A stretch of DNA of 47,934 nt from Catenaria anguillulae PL171 (GCA_002102555.1 MCFL01000188.1:1-47934), one strand, 5' to 3'; counted from the stretch's first letter, positions 20,860-31,645 are shown. Notes: generated by a model not told the origin, from the letters alone. Program-made: numbers and translations.

Positions 20860-21949
20860 ATGGCCGACTTCAACCAGCCCGACCCTTTCCAGCTCCGTCT
20901 GCAGTTCAACGATATTCTGCGCCGCCTGACCGCCGCCGCAGAGTCGCTCACCCGCGCTGCCCGCTTCGCCGCCAAATGGGCCTCCCAGGCCGACGTACTC
21001 TACGCCGTGCTCCACGAGCAGCTCGTTGCCCCCGTCGCCACCGACCCGACGCTGGCTTCCAACAAGATCAACCTGTTTTGCCTGTGCGACCATATTCTCA
21101 TTGCCACGCTCCGCAACAGGTTCCCGGGGTACCGCGACAGACTTGTCAAGGACTTACCGGCCATCGTGGCGTCTGTGTGCTCTCCCGAAACCAATTTCGG
21201 CCCGGCAAATGTGCCGACCGTCAAAAAGCTCTTGTCGACATGGGGCCGTAAGTCCGTGTTTCCGCCCGATGTCATTGGCTTATGCGAATCCGTGGTTGCT
21301 CCCGTGGCCGATGCAGGTGCAAGCGCAGCAGCATCAGCGCAAGGATCACTCGCAGCATCTCACAACTCGTCGTCGGCATCGCTCAACTCGGCCACTTCGG
21401 CCTCGGTCGATCCAGCAGGGTCGGCACACGACCCAATGCAACTCGATTCGGCGGATCTTCCGAGCCGGCCAGGGTCCCCCAACACCGATGGCACAAGTCA
21501 TTTGGGCGAGCATCCGCCGAGTGATTCGGTACCAGCTGCGAATGGCCCACCAACGGTGGCAGTGCGCGATCCGGCAAAGCAGGATATTTTACGGCGCATG
21601 GAAGAGGATCGCGAGCGGGTCTGTTCCACCGTTTCTCTAACGCCTTTTCGGCTCAATCACTCAACCTCTTGTTATGTTGCTTCTTCACCCCACATAGCAT
21701 AAACGCGCGCGCGAAGAGTCATGGATCCGGCACCCAGACGAGCCCATGCGCGCACAGTTTGATGAGGCATGGGACAAGGCCATGGATTTTGGGCCAACCG
21801 ATTTGGAACTCATTTCAAACGATACCAACTTGTGGCTCGATATTTGTCGGCCAACGTGGATCTATGAGCAGCCGCAAGTCGGACCGCAGGTCGGGGCAGC
21901 GGTCGGGAATGCAGGTGGAGCAGCAATGAAGTGGTCGCCGCCAAGCTGA
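20860..21949 (+). CDS. CTD-interacting-domain protein, CTDK-I gamma subunit (Ctk3/Lsg1-like)
   Basis: Two exons, 20860-21618 and 21698-21949, joined in phase by a 79-nt intron (336 residues). Residues ~1-145 form an all-helical CID-like domain (starts DPFQLRLQFNDILRRL; includes INLFCLCDHILIATL). A disordered Ser/Ala/Pro linker follows. The C-terminal segment RMEEDRER-HKRAREESW spans the splice junction and is followed by a FDEAWDKAMDFG motif; this is the hallmark of Ctk3-type subunits of the RNA polymerase II CTD Ser2 kinase. In yeast Ctk3 heterodimerises with cyclin Ctk2 to activate Ctk1. The start codon is the first ATG before the CID. An SCAF/RPRD-type CID protein is the alternative, but the C-terminal motif argues for Ctk3. 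Confidence 0.75.
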
Positions 21950-22102
21950 GTCTACCAATGAGCAAGTCACTCGCAACACATCACTTGTTTCCTTCATTAG
22001 GTTTCTCTTGAACCTGGCAGGCTGAAACTCGGACAAATATCATGTCACATAACATTCACAACACACACATACACACCAGCTTGCTCGCCCACTGTTTCCT
22101 CC

Positions 22103-22705
22103 TCAGTACGGGCAATGGCCACAATACCCGCACTCTTTATCGCATGCAGTCAAGTCCATGTTCCGATTCCTCTCCTCCTGCTCCTCGCGATAGTACCGCT
22201 CATCCTCGTCAGAGTCGTCCTCGTAATACCGATCCTGCTCCTCCTCCTCATACTCGTCGTCCAAGTCGCTGCTTTCGCCATTCACGTCAAACAACCCATG
22301 AAAGTGGTGCATACTCGTCTGCAGCACATACAAGATCTCCTCCACCACGGGCTTGCGCGGATCCCCGCGGTCGTATTCCGCCGTTCCAATCGATTGACCG
22401 ACATCCCATCCCGCCAGCGATTTGGGAACAAGAATCATCTTGCCGTGCGCCAAGTGCATGCGTTCACGGCCGCCGCGGCCGCGCCTGTTGTTGCCGCGTT
22501 CTGCGCGGCAGGGTTGGGCAATGTACTCGAGCTTAAGCGTGTCGTGCGAGTCGTGAAACACCCACATGTGAGTGTCGCGCTGAGCGGTTGAGGAAAGGAT
22601 GGTGGACATGTAGGGCACGAGAGCGTCGTAGCGATCGATTTGCTGAGGTGTTGGGTTGGCCGTGGACGTGCGACGGATGGTGTGGATGGGATCGGAGGCG
22701 CCCAT
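22103..22705 (-). CDS. Small protein with acidic Tyr-rich stretch and Cys-rich C-terminus, unknown
   Basis: About 200 residues from the ATG at 22705 (MGASDPIHTIRR). An earlier in-frame ATG at 22756 is possible, but it overlaps an AT-rich TATTATTTATTTG block that looks like a promoter. Residues ~30-125 look globular (THMWVFHDSHDTLKLEYI). Next comes a long Asp/Glu/Tyr-rich segment (DDEYEEEEQDRYYEDDSDED). The end is a tight cysteine cluster, ACDKECGYCGHCPY, suitable for metal binding. No family recognised. The codon pattern and clean stop support a real gene; function unknown. Confidence 0.5.
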   Translation of the reverse strand: MGASDPIHTIRRTSTANPTPQQIDRYDALVPYMSTILSSTAQRDTHMWVFHDSHDTLKLEYIAQPCRAERGNNRRGRGGRERMHLAHGKMILVPKSLAGWDVGQSIGTAEYDRGDPRKPVVEEILYVLQTSMHHFHGLFDVNGESSDLDDEYEEEEQDRYYEDDSDEDERYYREEQEERNRNMDLTACDKECGYCGHCPY

Positions 22706-23160
22706 GCTTGGACAGGTGTGGGTTGCTTTGCTCAGGTCAAATAAATAATATTCCATTACTTGTTCGCAATTCGGTGGATGTGCTTTGTTGTGAATCCTTG
22801 TCAAAGAAGAAATGAAGCCACCGAAGAACGTGTCGCAGCTGGACGAGACTCGGACAATGGTCGGACAATGAGCACCGACCGCAAACTGGGTTGACGGCCA
22901 AGATGGAGCAAAGTTCCATCTCGAATGGACGTCATTAAATGCTATATTGTACTATAAATAAATGGCGCTGACATACATAGCATAAGAGAAAGAGGATGGA
23001 ATGGCCCAAGAATGGACACATGTACCTCCAGCCTCATTTCGACCTTACTTGGTTTGAAAAAAGAGGACAATGTCAGTTGGTGAGTCGGTAATACGTTCGA
23101 TTTGTGCTCGAAATGTCCGAAGGGAAAGGGCAAGAAAAACACAGTCCAAAGGTTTTCAGA

Positions 23161-23746
23161 GTCCCGTGACCGTCGTCATACGCTGGATGTACCCAGATCT
23201 TCAGTTTGGGCGTACATGTGTATTTACGACTGATTGGGAAATGGGAAACGAAACGCGTCATCGTTGTCATGGTCGCATCGAGGCGAAACTTGGACTGAAC
23301 TCGTTGGGCAGTACTTGGCCGTCGATGTTCCCATCACCCCACACTGTATATCCCCCTAAACTCTAAACTCGGTGGTCCTGGTCGCTCGGCTAGCAAGTGC
23401 ATTCAAGGGGAATGATGGCGTACACGCATGACACGCCAGTTTGGGTCGGTGGGGCTCTTGCCGGACGCGGTTCGAACCCTGCGCCAAGCTGGCTGTGATG
23501 GCAGAGTGCACTGTGCCGGACTCCTTTTGTGGTTGCCCTCATTTTGTCACTGTTTCTTACATTTTCCTGCTAAGGATTCATTCCAATATCATATAAAGAA
23601 ATGGATCAGACAGAAATGCACTGGAGCTTGGCTCAATTGGATCTGCTTTCATTCGAGAGAACACTCACTTTTGCACTCACTTGTGTCGCAGGTCGGCCTT
23701 TCCACACCCATACATACGACAACCGAGCGACGTATGTACTCGCCTG
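23161..23746 (+). repeat. Dispersed repeat, copy A (about 0.59 kb)
   Basis: Matches the minus strand of 31122-31645 in inverted orientation. The central ~190 nt (23371-23560) is nearly identical apart from a 20-nt indel; flanking parts are about 80-85 percent alike by eye, and the 5' part has larger indels. It carries an exact pol III B-box-like GGTTCGAACCC at 23469-23479, a TATAAA at 23595-23600, and a hairpin near the 3' end. No protein of its own, no clear terminal inverted repeats and no certain target-site duplication. Class undetermined: a tRNA-derived SINE, MITE or solo terminal repeat are all possible. Confidence 0.75.
23711..23738 (+). other. Hairpin near 3' end of repeat copy A
   Basis: TACATACG (23711-23718) pairs exactly with CGTATGTA (23731-23738) across a 12-nt loop. 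The repeat homology ends 8 nt later. Confidence 0.7.
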
Positions 23747-23749
23747 GGA

Positions 23750-24180
23750 GGTACGTCGAATAGATGTAGATAAAAAGGTCCTTGCGCACGTCATCCATAT
23801 CCGAAGGCAGAAGATAATTCGTCGCGACGATGGCCCCCGTCGCCATCCTTGTGAATCGCGTCCAGCACAGTCATTTTCGTGCTGCATGCCACGACGATGA
23901 CTGTCTTGTGGGCAAGTTCCCACCCACAATTGCGGGCTGCAAGGGCCGATTGTCTTGATTGCGAGGCGCTAGCTGGACGGCAACTCGTACTCGTCCATTT
24001 GCCGCCTGTGACAACGATATACATTCGACAACTGACCTGGTGACTGTCGTGGCCAAGCATACGATCCTCGTGGATCGTGGAGGAGGCAACTTGCCGTTCA
24101 AGTTTCTCCTTTGGAACGGCTCCTTCATCAAGTGCGTGCACTTTTCTCGAGCCTTTCTTGGGTCACGAAATCGCACATGT
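23750..24180 (-). pseudogene. Possible gene or element remnant, unrecognised
   Basis: Adjacent minus-strand frames carry protein-like stretches, such as LAHKTVIVVACSTKMTVLD and IVATNYLLPSDMDDVRKD, that do not sit in one uninterrupted frame. It abuts the end of repeat copy A. No family is recognised, so it could be a decayed host gene, part of an old element, or chance. It looks broken. Confidence 0.22.
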
Positions 24181-24428
24181 CACGGTCGACAAACGGATCT
24201 GACCAAATACATGTTAATAAAGAATATTGGTGGAAGCACCGAGTCAAAACGCCGTCTATGCTGAGCCGACATGTGGAAATAAATATTGGACAAGCAAAAA
24301 AGGTTACGAGTCGGTACATAGTGAGCTAAAGATTGAGGAAGGCACCGGCCAAGAGACGAGAACACAAAAAAGGCTTGAATCTAAATAAATGAGACGCTCG
24401 ATCCCATGCTGCAGATATTCACGAAGCG

Positions 24429-26074
24429 TCAAGAGCCACATGCGGGAGTGACACAAGAACGAGCATTTAAGCGGAAACGGGGCATTGTTGTTGTGTGCGC
24501 CAAGTCATCTGTTGGCAGCAAGGGAAGCAATGAGCGACATGACGAGGCATACCGAGGAGGGAGTGCTTGTCGTACCAAATCGATGGCGGAATACAAGTGG
24601 ATGCTGGCCGCCATCACGACGCAAATGTGCCACCACTGATGCGAGTGTCCGAAAATGTCAAAGCAGCCAGGGAACCAGCGCTCGGGAATCTTAGTTGCGT
24701 AAATCTGAACCCGTGACCCATCCGGTCAGTACCCAAAGAGAAACACAGTGAGAACGGGACGAAAGAGCGACGTACCACTGCCCCACCAATGTATGTCGCT
24801 CCCATCAACAACCACCCGTGCAACGCCCACCACGGAATACCCTTTGGAATCCCATTCACAATCAAGAAATGAATCACGGGCAGCCCGCTCAACACACCCG
24901 ACCCAATGTAAATCAAGGTCCGCCACACGCGAAACCTGGCCGTTGGCCAAATGGGGAACATGGGCCCGACAATGCCCACAAACGACACGGAAATGAGCGC
25001 CACCAGGTAGAATGTGCGCAAGAACGAGTCGCAATAGTGCGTGTAGTAGGTGACAATGACGGACGACCCGCAAATCAGGATGGAAATGCCCGCATAGTCC
25101 AAGCACCCAAACAGCACATAGGCCGAGCGACCGTTGCAGTAGTGCGTGTGGAAGCAGGTGCTGAACAAGAAGCACGCGCATGCTGAGAGCAGGTACACGA
25201 CAAAGACGAGATGGTCTGACCACATGGCTTGCTGGGCGGGAAGAAAGAGGTGTGTGGAAGCGATGAGCCCAAGGAACGCAAGTAACCCCAGGCCGTGTGT
25301 CCAAATGTTGCCAAACTCGTTGTGCAAGAAGAACATGGACTTCCACGCTTGCGCGTACGTGTATCCGGCACGGTAATGGGTTCGGATGCATGGGTTGTCT
25401 TGGAGGTAGTGTGGGACTTGGTCAAACGAGTACACGGGCAACTTTTCTGATGTCCACCAGGCAGTGAGGTATGAGGGTTTGCCACGGGGCTGGTCCGAGA
25501 GCAAGTTGAGGTCGTCAACCTCGTCTTCAACCAGAGGTGGGGTGGATGCATCAGCAGCATCCGAGGACGTGGCAGGTGAGAGCGCAACGGACGAGTCGGG
25601 GCGCCCCCGTTGTTGCCGCTGGGACACGAGCTTGGCGGATTCCGCATCGTCCAGATCGTCGCCGGCGTCATCAAGTGCAATAATGGCGGTGGGCGAATCG
25701 GGCTGCGCACTTGGGTGGGGATGGACCGCGTTGTACGTGTTGAGGTTGACGGAAGCAAAATCGGTGCCGGTGGCAGCTGCGGACATGATGGAGGCGGCAG
25801 AATGGGTGGAATCGTTGGACGCGGTGGAGCTGCTGGTTACATTTCGACGACGCAAAGGCTGGCTGGCATTGGCGTTGGACGACGGCGGTACGTGCAGCGA
25901 CCGGGATTGCGACTGGGATGACGGGTGTTGCGACTCGATGGAAGAAGCAGATGAGGAAGGTGCGAGTCCATTGCTGGCGGTCGTGGCGGCGTGGCTCTTG
26001 CCCTTACCACGGGTCTTTTTCTTGTTCTTTGTGCCATTGACAGCTGCTGCCGACGCGGCTGAGGGATCCGTCAT
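24429..26074 (-). CDS. PAQR/AdipoR (haemolysin III) family seven-helix membrane protein
   Basis: Two exons, 26074-24776 and 24704-24429, with a 71-nt intron (GTACGT...CAG) joining GGAV to IYATKIPERW in phase; about 524 residues. The first ~215 are Ser/Ala-rich and cytosolic. The membrane core has seven hydrophobic helices and all three Zn-site blocks of the family: NEFGNIWTHGLG after the SMFF helix, STCFHTHYCNG plus a CLDYAGIS helix, and FGHSHQWWH in the last loop. Fungal members (Izh-type) affect sterol, zinc and lipid signalling, and AdipoR proteins have ceramidase activity; which applies here is unknown. Translation continues ~40 residues past the last helix before the stop, so a further intron or shorter C-terminus cannot be excluded. 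Confidence 0.9.
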
Positions 26075-26826
26075 GGTTTTGAGGTGTCTTGGTAATCGTC
26101 TTGGCGTTTTGCAGGAGCGGTTGCATGGGCAGGACACCAGACACTGACTATCGTGTGGCGCCGGCGATAACGCTGCAGATGTGGTGTTGTTGGCGGATGG
26201 GCACGAGTGACGGGGAAAGCTTCTAGAAGCCGACGAGCCAAAGTGATGGTATCGATTGGTCTGAAGGTGGTGATGATGCTCAGAGAGGCACAACACTACC
26301 GAGCTGTACGTTCAATCCATTACATTTCATCATCCCGACTTGTCCTTCGTATGTCTGGCGAAGAGAATGGAGGATGGCAAGGCTTCTTGTAGCCGCACAT
26401 CCTCACCCTGGCAATCTCGGTCGGCTCGCCGATTCCCCCCAACGCCCGGCCTGCTCACGTTTTGCGGCCGGCGGCCCGAGTCTCGTCTTCCACGTTCCGC
26501 CGGCCAACATGCTTGCGAGTGGCAGCGGTGTAACCGAGCATTCATCATGTTGAAGATTGTGGCATTCAAGATCGCCCCGAACGCCCCACGTCACACGTCA
26601 TGACTGTGATCCGAAAACAAAGTTGTCTCAAATGGCAAATCAGATCATGAAATTCATCCAGATGTATCCGTCCAATGTCAACCCTCACGGTACGGCAGAT
26701 GAGTGAGGCAGATGAGTGAGACATAGCCGGATGGTGTTGTTGCTCTCATAAATACCACGGAAACGTCGAGTAAAAGATGGTGGTGGTGAATGTACAAAAT
26801 GATTGCAACTGGAGCAAGACCCTGAA
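26075..26826. other. Intergenic region between two minus-strand genes
   Basis: Promoter side of the PAQR gene and 3' flank of the SET gene. Short open frames are present on both strands, but none has recognisable protein character. Confidence 0.4.
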
Positions 26827-28412
26827 TCACTGGCCACCCACCATGGTCGCCTTGACAACACCCAAAACGACCTCCCTGACCTGCTCCTTGTAGCCCACAA
26901 TCGCATCCAACCTCGCACGCGCCATCTCATGCTGAACCACGGCCTTCTCCCCGTCCTCGCCAACACCTTCAATGTCAACCACAACCATGTCCTGTTCTGC
27001 AGACACAACCGTGCCAACCTTGATCTCATCCACCTCTTGCGCAACACGCGAAAACACAACATGAAGAAACTCGCACGCGCGCTCAACCGCATCTTGACTG
27101 GCACCCACCCTGGCCTTGAGCACGGCCAATGTTTTGTGCACCAAATCCTGCTGATCGGTCGCGGTAGACTCGCTTGCTACTTGAATGGCATGTGCGGCGC
27201 CCGCCTCGTCGACGGCCACAAGCAACACGAGTGCCAGCGATGTGGGATCCAAGAGGCTCTCGAGCCATGTGATGGTGGCGGCGGCGGCGGACTGAGCGGG
27301 TCCAGACTTGCACGACGGGTTGGCAGAGACCTGCACCATGGGACGCACTTGCAAGTGGTTGACGGCCCATTGGATGCGGTGGGCGAGCTCGGGGGCCTGT
27401 GCGGCAAGCATGTTGAGTTCGGGCATGGCGTCCACAGAAATGTAGCCGCGAGTGTTGCCGGGAATCACAAACCCGTGTGTAAAGAGCAGTTGCTCGTTGG
27501 ACTTTTCGGGGTCGTAGCAGAGAAACAGTTCGTCGGATGCAGTGAGCGTTGTGGACGGTGAGGAGGGGGTGAGCGACAAGTGCACGTCGCCCGTGGCAGG
27601 GTCGCGGTCCCAGCGGAGGAGCGTTGGGTTGTTGAACGAGTGGTTGGCAAAGTCGAGGATCGGGATCATGGCAAGCTCAAAGGTCGCTGCAGCTGAATTT
27701 GATTGTGGTCCAGACGTCGGGGCTGGAGTTTCGAGCACGCGCGACCAAAAGATTGCATCGGCCCATAAGAGGTCGGCGAGTGAAACGGCTTGCCGCATGT
27801 CGACATTGACGGATGGCGCCGATTCGGAAGTGGGTGAAGTTGGGACTTGGTCAAACGCGGACAAGATCGATTCCAGTTCGTCGACCAGCTTGGCACGTTT
27901 GGCCGCAACAAGCCGCGGCATGGCGGTTCCGTGCAGCAGGGCCAACTCTTGGTCCTCGTACTGGGTCGGGACATGCAGGTCAGCTAGTGTTGGGAGAGCC
28001 AGGAGGTACGGGCGCCATGGGTTGGGTTGCGACTGGTCCGGCAAGGCACGGAAGCGGAGCAGGAATGTCAGGATGGCCAAGCGGGAAGGAGCGAGTTGGC
28101 AGTCGGGTGGTGTCAAGTGGTCGAGGGCTCTGGCGAGCGGGCGGTCGTGTTGCAGAGCATGGTGGTGGATGTTGGCGGCGGTGATAAGCAAGTCGTTCGG
28201 GATGGTGGCAATAGGCTGCGCCGTGGCCAATGCCAATGCCAATGATGTGGTCGTCAGGAAGAGGCCGTTGCCTCCCAAAGGGACGGCCGCGGTTGGATCA
28301 TGGCTGCGGTCGCCGACTGGGAAGAGGATGAGGGTGGGGAGGGCAAATGCGACTGCCACCAATGAACCACTTTGGACAGCGTCGAGGCGGAGGACGAGGA
28401 GGGTTCAGACAT
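26827..28412 (-). CDS. SET-domain protein lysine methyltransferase (RKM/SETD6/Rubisco-LSMT class)
   Basis: S-adenosylmethionine-dependent lysine methyltransferase with a split SET domain. It begins with GGNGLFLTTTSLA, has a long helical insert, then the core IPILDFANHSFNNP (NHS cofactor motif) and ELFLCYDPEKSNEQLL with THGFV. A Rubisco-substrate-binding-like helical domain occupies the C-terminal ~200 residues. The proposed ATG at 28412 (MSEPSSSSASTLSKVV) is in a different frame from the SET body. An intron of ~52 nt (GTCGCA...GCAG, near 28300-28355) would join them, though its 5' site is non-standard and the join is unproven. Substrates in yeast relatives are ribosomal proteins or eEF1A. It is divergent from the subtilase gene. 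Confidence 0.8.
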
Positions 28413-29276
28413 GTTGCATAGGGTCACCGTGACGAAAAGAGTGCTTCGTATTGACACATATGTCTTCATTGAAATGGAATGTTCATCACAGTGAGGGAAG
28501 GTGTTGACGGCCATAGGTAAAGAATGTCTCTCGCGTTCTGTCATATTAATATGTATTCTTCTACATATACCAACCGCAGCACTGTTGTCTATGGGTGCGC
28601 CTAATATTCCCACGCACGGAGTTGGAAATCCTAACCTCTTCCTTTTAATTGCCGAGACGTCACGGTCACAGTGAGAGGTACCGCCCATCAACACCGGTGA
28701 CGGGATGGACAAACGGCACAGCAGCGACACGTTGGCTCGCCGTCCTTCTCGCCCCTCACCTGCTGCAGCGAGTGGACGAGTGGATGGGTCCCTTGCGGTA
28801 CGACGTATCGGATCGGTCCTGTGCGTTTGCAACATTTCGATCTCTCCCCGAGTTTCATGACACTGGCACGAAATCAGTACAAGGCCACTCACACTTGACC
28901 TTTTGTGTGCAGTTCTTGCAAACTCGGCGTGCTCGCGCATGCTTGCTCCTCAAGGACATTTCTCGGTGCTTGTTGTCTATTGCCGTCCTAATAGCACGGC
29001 AGCCCGGCGCCGCCCATAAATACCTCGAGCACTCCCCTCTCTGGGCAATCTTCAACTTAATCTTTTCCCACACTTCGACACATCTGGCCAGACCTCCGCT
29101 CCTTCGCGTCGTAGATCGACTCAACTTTCCCATACTTCACTGATTGCCGTGCTTTTCACCTTCCCATCCCGATCCACTCGATTGACTCGAGATACATTCA
29201 CCACACTCAAGCACTCATTCACTCTTCCAGCCGCTGGTCGCTACTCTCGATATCATTCCAACCACAAGTATTCGTC
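28413..29276. promoter_or_regulatory. Divergent promoter region, SET methyltransferase / subtilase
   Basis: About 0.86 kb between divergent starts. A TATA-like CCCATAAATACC lies near 29014-29025, ~255 nt before the subtilase ATG, followed by a pyrimidine-rich leader. No other site is assigned. Confidence 0.4.
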
Positions 29277-30844
29277 ATGTACCGGACTTCCCTTCTCGTC
29301 TCGCTGCCCATTTGCCTGGCTCTGATCGCCGCTCTTGCACCAATCAACCCAACCTCGGCCGCCGCAACCCCGGCAGCCCGCCGCTGGCTTCTTTCCCTGT
29401 CGGACCTCGACCCTGAAACCGTCTCATCGGTCCTCAAGGTCTACGAAGATGCAGGCATGGCCTCCATTGCCAAGCGCACCGAGCAAGTGTCGATCGGATC
29501 GTTCAGCGCGCTCATCTTGCCCGCGGGCGGGCCAAAGATCCGCCAGCAGCTTCAAAGTACCATGAGCGACAAGGTCCTTTCCATTGACAATGAGGTCACG
29601 TGGAAGTTGCTGGCCACGCAAGCAAATCCCCCGCCGGGCTTGGATCGCTTGGACACGCCCCGGGGGGCTTTGGATCGGTCGTTTACGTTCCCGGACAATG
29701 CTGGAGAGGGAGTCGACGTTTATGTGATTGGTACATACGTGCTTCCTTTCGAGTGATCCGCTGTCAACTGGCTCACTGATCCCTTGGTCTGTTGCGCCAT
29801 GATTAGATTCCGGCATTGACGTGAACCACGCCGATTTTGGTGGCCGTGCACAATTCTTGGCCGATTTTTCGGGCGAAGGCCAAAGCGATTTGAACGGGTG
29901 CGTCAAGCATTTTCATATTCTCGACCACTACAAACTACTTCTCACAATTGCTCACTCACCGTTCAACAGCCATGGAACTCATTGTGCAAGTACTGCTGCA
30001 GGCACACGATTCGGAATCGCCAAGCAAGCCAACGTCTTTGCAGCCAAGGTCTTTGACGCTTCCGGGTCTGGCTCCAACTTTGGTGTCGTTCAAGCACTCC
30101 AAACGGTTGCTCGGTCTGTGCAACAGCGTGGGAACCCAAGCGTCATCAACATGAGTTTGGGTGGCCCTCGCGGCGGCGATGCGGCGACTCAAAGAGCCAT
30201 TGACTCGTTGGTGCAGCTTGGCGCGGCCGTTGTGGTGGCTGCTGGGAACGAAGTACGCTTGATTTCCAACCTAGGTATTTTGCGTATGTGCATGCCCACA
30301 ACACTAAAACGATCCACCTTCTTGCCCCTCATGCAATCTCGTGTATAGTCCCAAGACGCTTGCAATGTCTCGCCTGCGTTCATTCCGTCGGCAATCACTG
30401 TGGCAGCGAGTGCGCTTTGTCCTACTCAGGTTCCTGGGGTTTTGCATGGATTGACTCGCTTGTCGCTCGTCTTCCACAAAACATTAGACAATCCGCGCGA
30501 CAACCGGTTTGCCAACTTTAGCAACCGCGGCCGTTGCGTCGACAGTGCGTGCCCACTCGTTGCCTCCTGCCATGATCCTCTTCTCACGACGATTCTTTCC
30601 CACAGTTATTGCGCCAGGCGTGCAAATTGAAGCCGCGCGCGCAAACTCGCAATCAGCAAGCGCCTTTCTCTCGGGAACATCCATGGCGTCGCCGCACGTT
30701 GCGGGCATCATGGCGGCGCTCATGAGCCAGGGCCTGTCGCGCGCACAAGCTCAGCAGACGCTTCTGTCAAGTGCGGTGCCCAACGTGGTTATTGGAGCGC
30801 CGGCAGGAACCAGGAATTTGCTTGCACAGTTGCCGCAGGTGTAA
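29277..30844 (+). CDS. Secreted subtilisin-like serine protease (proteinase K family, S8A)
   Basis: Preproprotein with a signal peptide (MYRTSLLVSLPICLALIAAL), an I9 propeptide (residues ~35-115) and a peptidase S8 domain. The triad is complete: Asp in VYVIDSGID, His in GHGTHC, Ser in GTSMASPHVAG; the oxyanion Asn is in VVAAGNE. Exons: 29277-29730, 29807-29897, 29970-30252, 30349-30418, 30488-30544, 30606-30844, joining to 397 residues. Five introns of 61-96 nt; the fourth uses a poor donor (GTCCTA), chosen only because it keeps frame and the conserved NRFANFSN strand. Expected role is extracellular protein degradation. The next gene on the same strand is a tyrosinase. Confidence 0.92.
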
Positions 30845-31121
30845 TTGTGTGCCGCCAGGATCGATTGATCTTTGACGCGCGCGCCGAGCAGGTTAAAAAT
30901 GTGCAGGCATGGCATTTGCTGACTGCCCCTGGCGGGCAGTTTATCGGCTTCATTCGTTTGATTGCTTTATTCACACGTTATTATTCCCATACATGGTTGT
31001 TTCGGCACGCATTGTCGGCATTCGTCTTTGCATCGCACATACATACATTGAACATTCCCACCTACTCACGTACTCGCGCCAGTTTCTTTGCTATACCTAT
31101 GAATACTCTACTCGGACTTAA

Positions 31122-31645
31122 CAGGCGAGTACATACGTCGCTCGATTGTCGTATGTACCCTGGGTGTGGAAAGGCAGACATGTGACGCAAGTGCAAAAGT
31201 GAATGTTCTGCCACAAAGCTGATCGAATTGAGCAAAGCCCCCAAGTGCATTTTCTGTCTGATCCATTTTCTTTATATACTGGAATGAATCCTTACATAGC
31301 AGGAATAAGAAATACACAGTGACAAAATGAGGGCAACCACAAAAGGAGTCCGGCACACAGCTTGGCGCAGGGTTCGAACCGCGTCCGGCAAGAGCCCCAC
31401 CGACCCAAACTGGCGTGTCATGCCTGTACGCCATCATTCCCCTTGAATGCATTTGCTAGCCGAGCGAGGAGGACCACTGAGTTTAGGTGAGGGGATCAAG
31501 AGTGTGGGGTGATGGGAAGATCGACTGAAGGCCACGCGCCCAATGAGTTCAGTTTCACCTCAATGTGACGATGACGCGTTTCGAACTGTACGCCCAACCA
31601 AGCTGTGCGTACATAAGTGATACATACGACGACGGTGATGGGGGC
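31122..31645 (-). repeat. Dispersed repeat, copy B (about 0.52 kb, inverted relative to copy A)
   Basis: Same repeat as 23161-23746 on the opposite strand, about 8 kb away. The B-box-like core lies at 31370-31380 and the TATA-like block at 31272-31277 (minus strand). It lacks the 20-nt stretch seen in copy A, and the two copies end at the same sequence (CTCGCCTG read on the minus strand). The left edge is approximate because similarity fades. Confidence 0.75.
31129..31158 (-). other. Hairpin near 3' end of repeat copy B
   Basis: GTACATACG (31129-31137) pairs exactly with CGTATGTAC (31150-31158) over a 12-nt loop. It has the same position and loop length as in copy A, with one extra base pair. 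Confidence 0.7.

Larger units (their letters stand above)
22706..24428. other. Intergenic region containing a dispersed repeat and a possible gene remnant
   Basis: AT-richer than the genes. It holds the start region of the minus-strand gene at its left end, repeat copy A (23161-23746), and a stretch with fragmentary coding character on the minus strand (23750-24180). No intact gene is supported. Confidence 0.5.

Noticed and set aside
23371-23495. tRNA gene candidate around GGTTCGAACCC
   Set aside because: The T-arm stem does not pair beyond two base pairs, the A-box is poor, and no acceptor stem closes; the same holds in copy B. Better explained as a repeat with a B-box-like core.
23161-23746. 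Helitron or MITE assignment for the repeat
   Set aside because: No CTRR end, no terminal inverted repeats and no certain target-site duplication; left unclassified.
24429-24560. A separate small gene at the 3' end of the PAQR gene
   Set aside because: The frame joins the PAQR exon in phase through FGHSHQWWH and the last helix, so it is the C-terminus of that gene.
26340-26603. 87-residue open frame between the PAQR and SET genes
   Set aside because: Random-like composition, no recognisable motif, located in a likely promoter.
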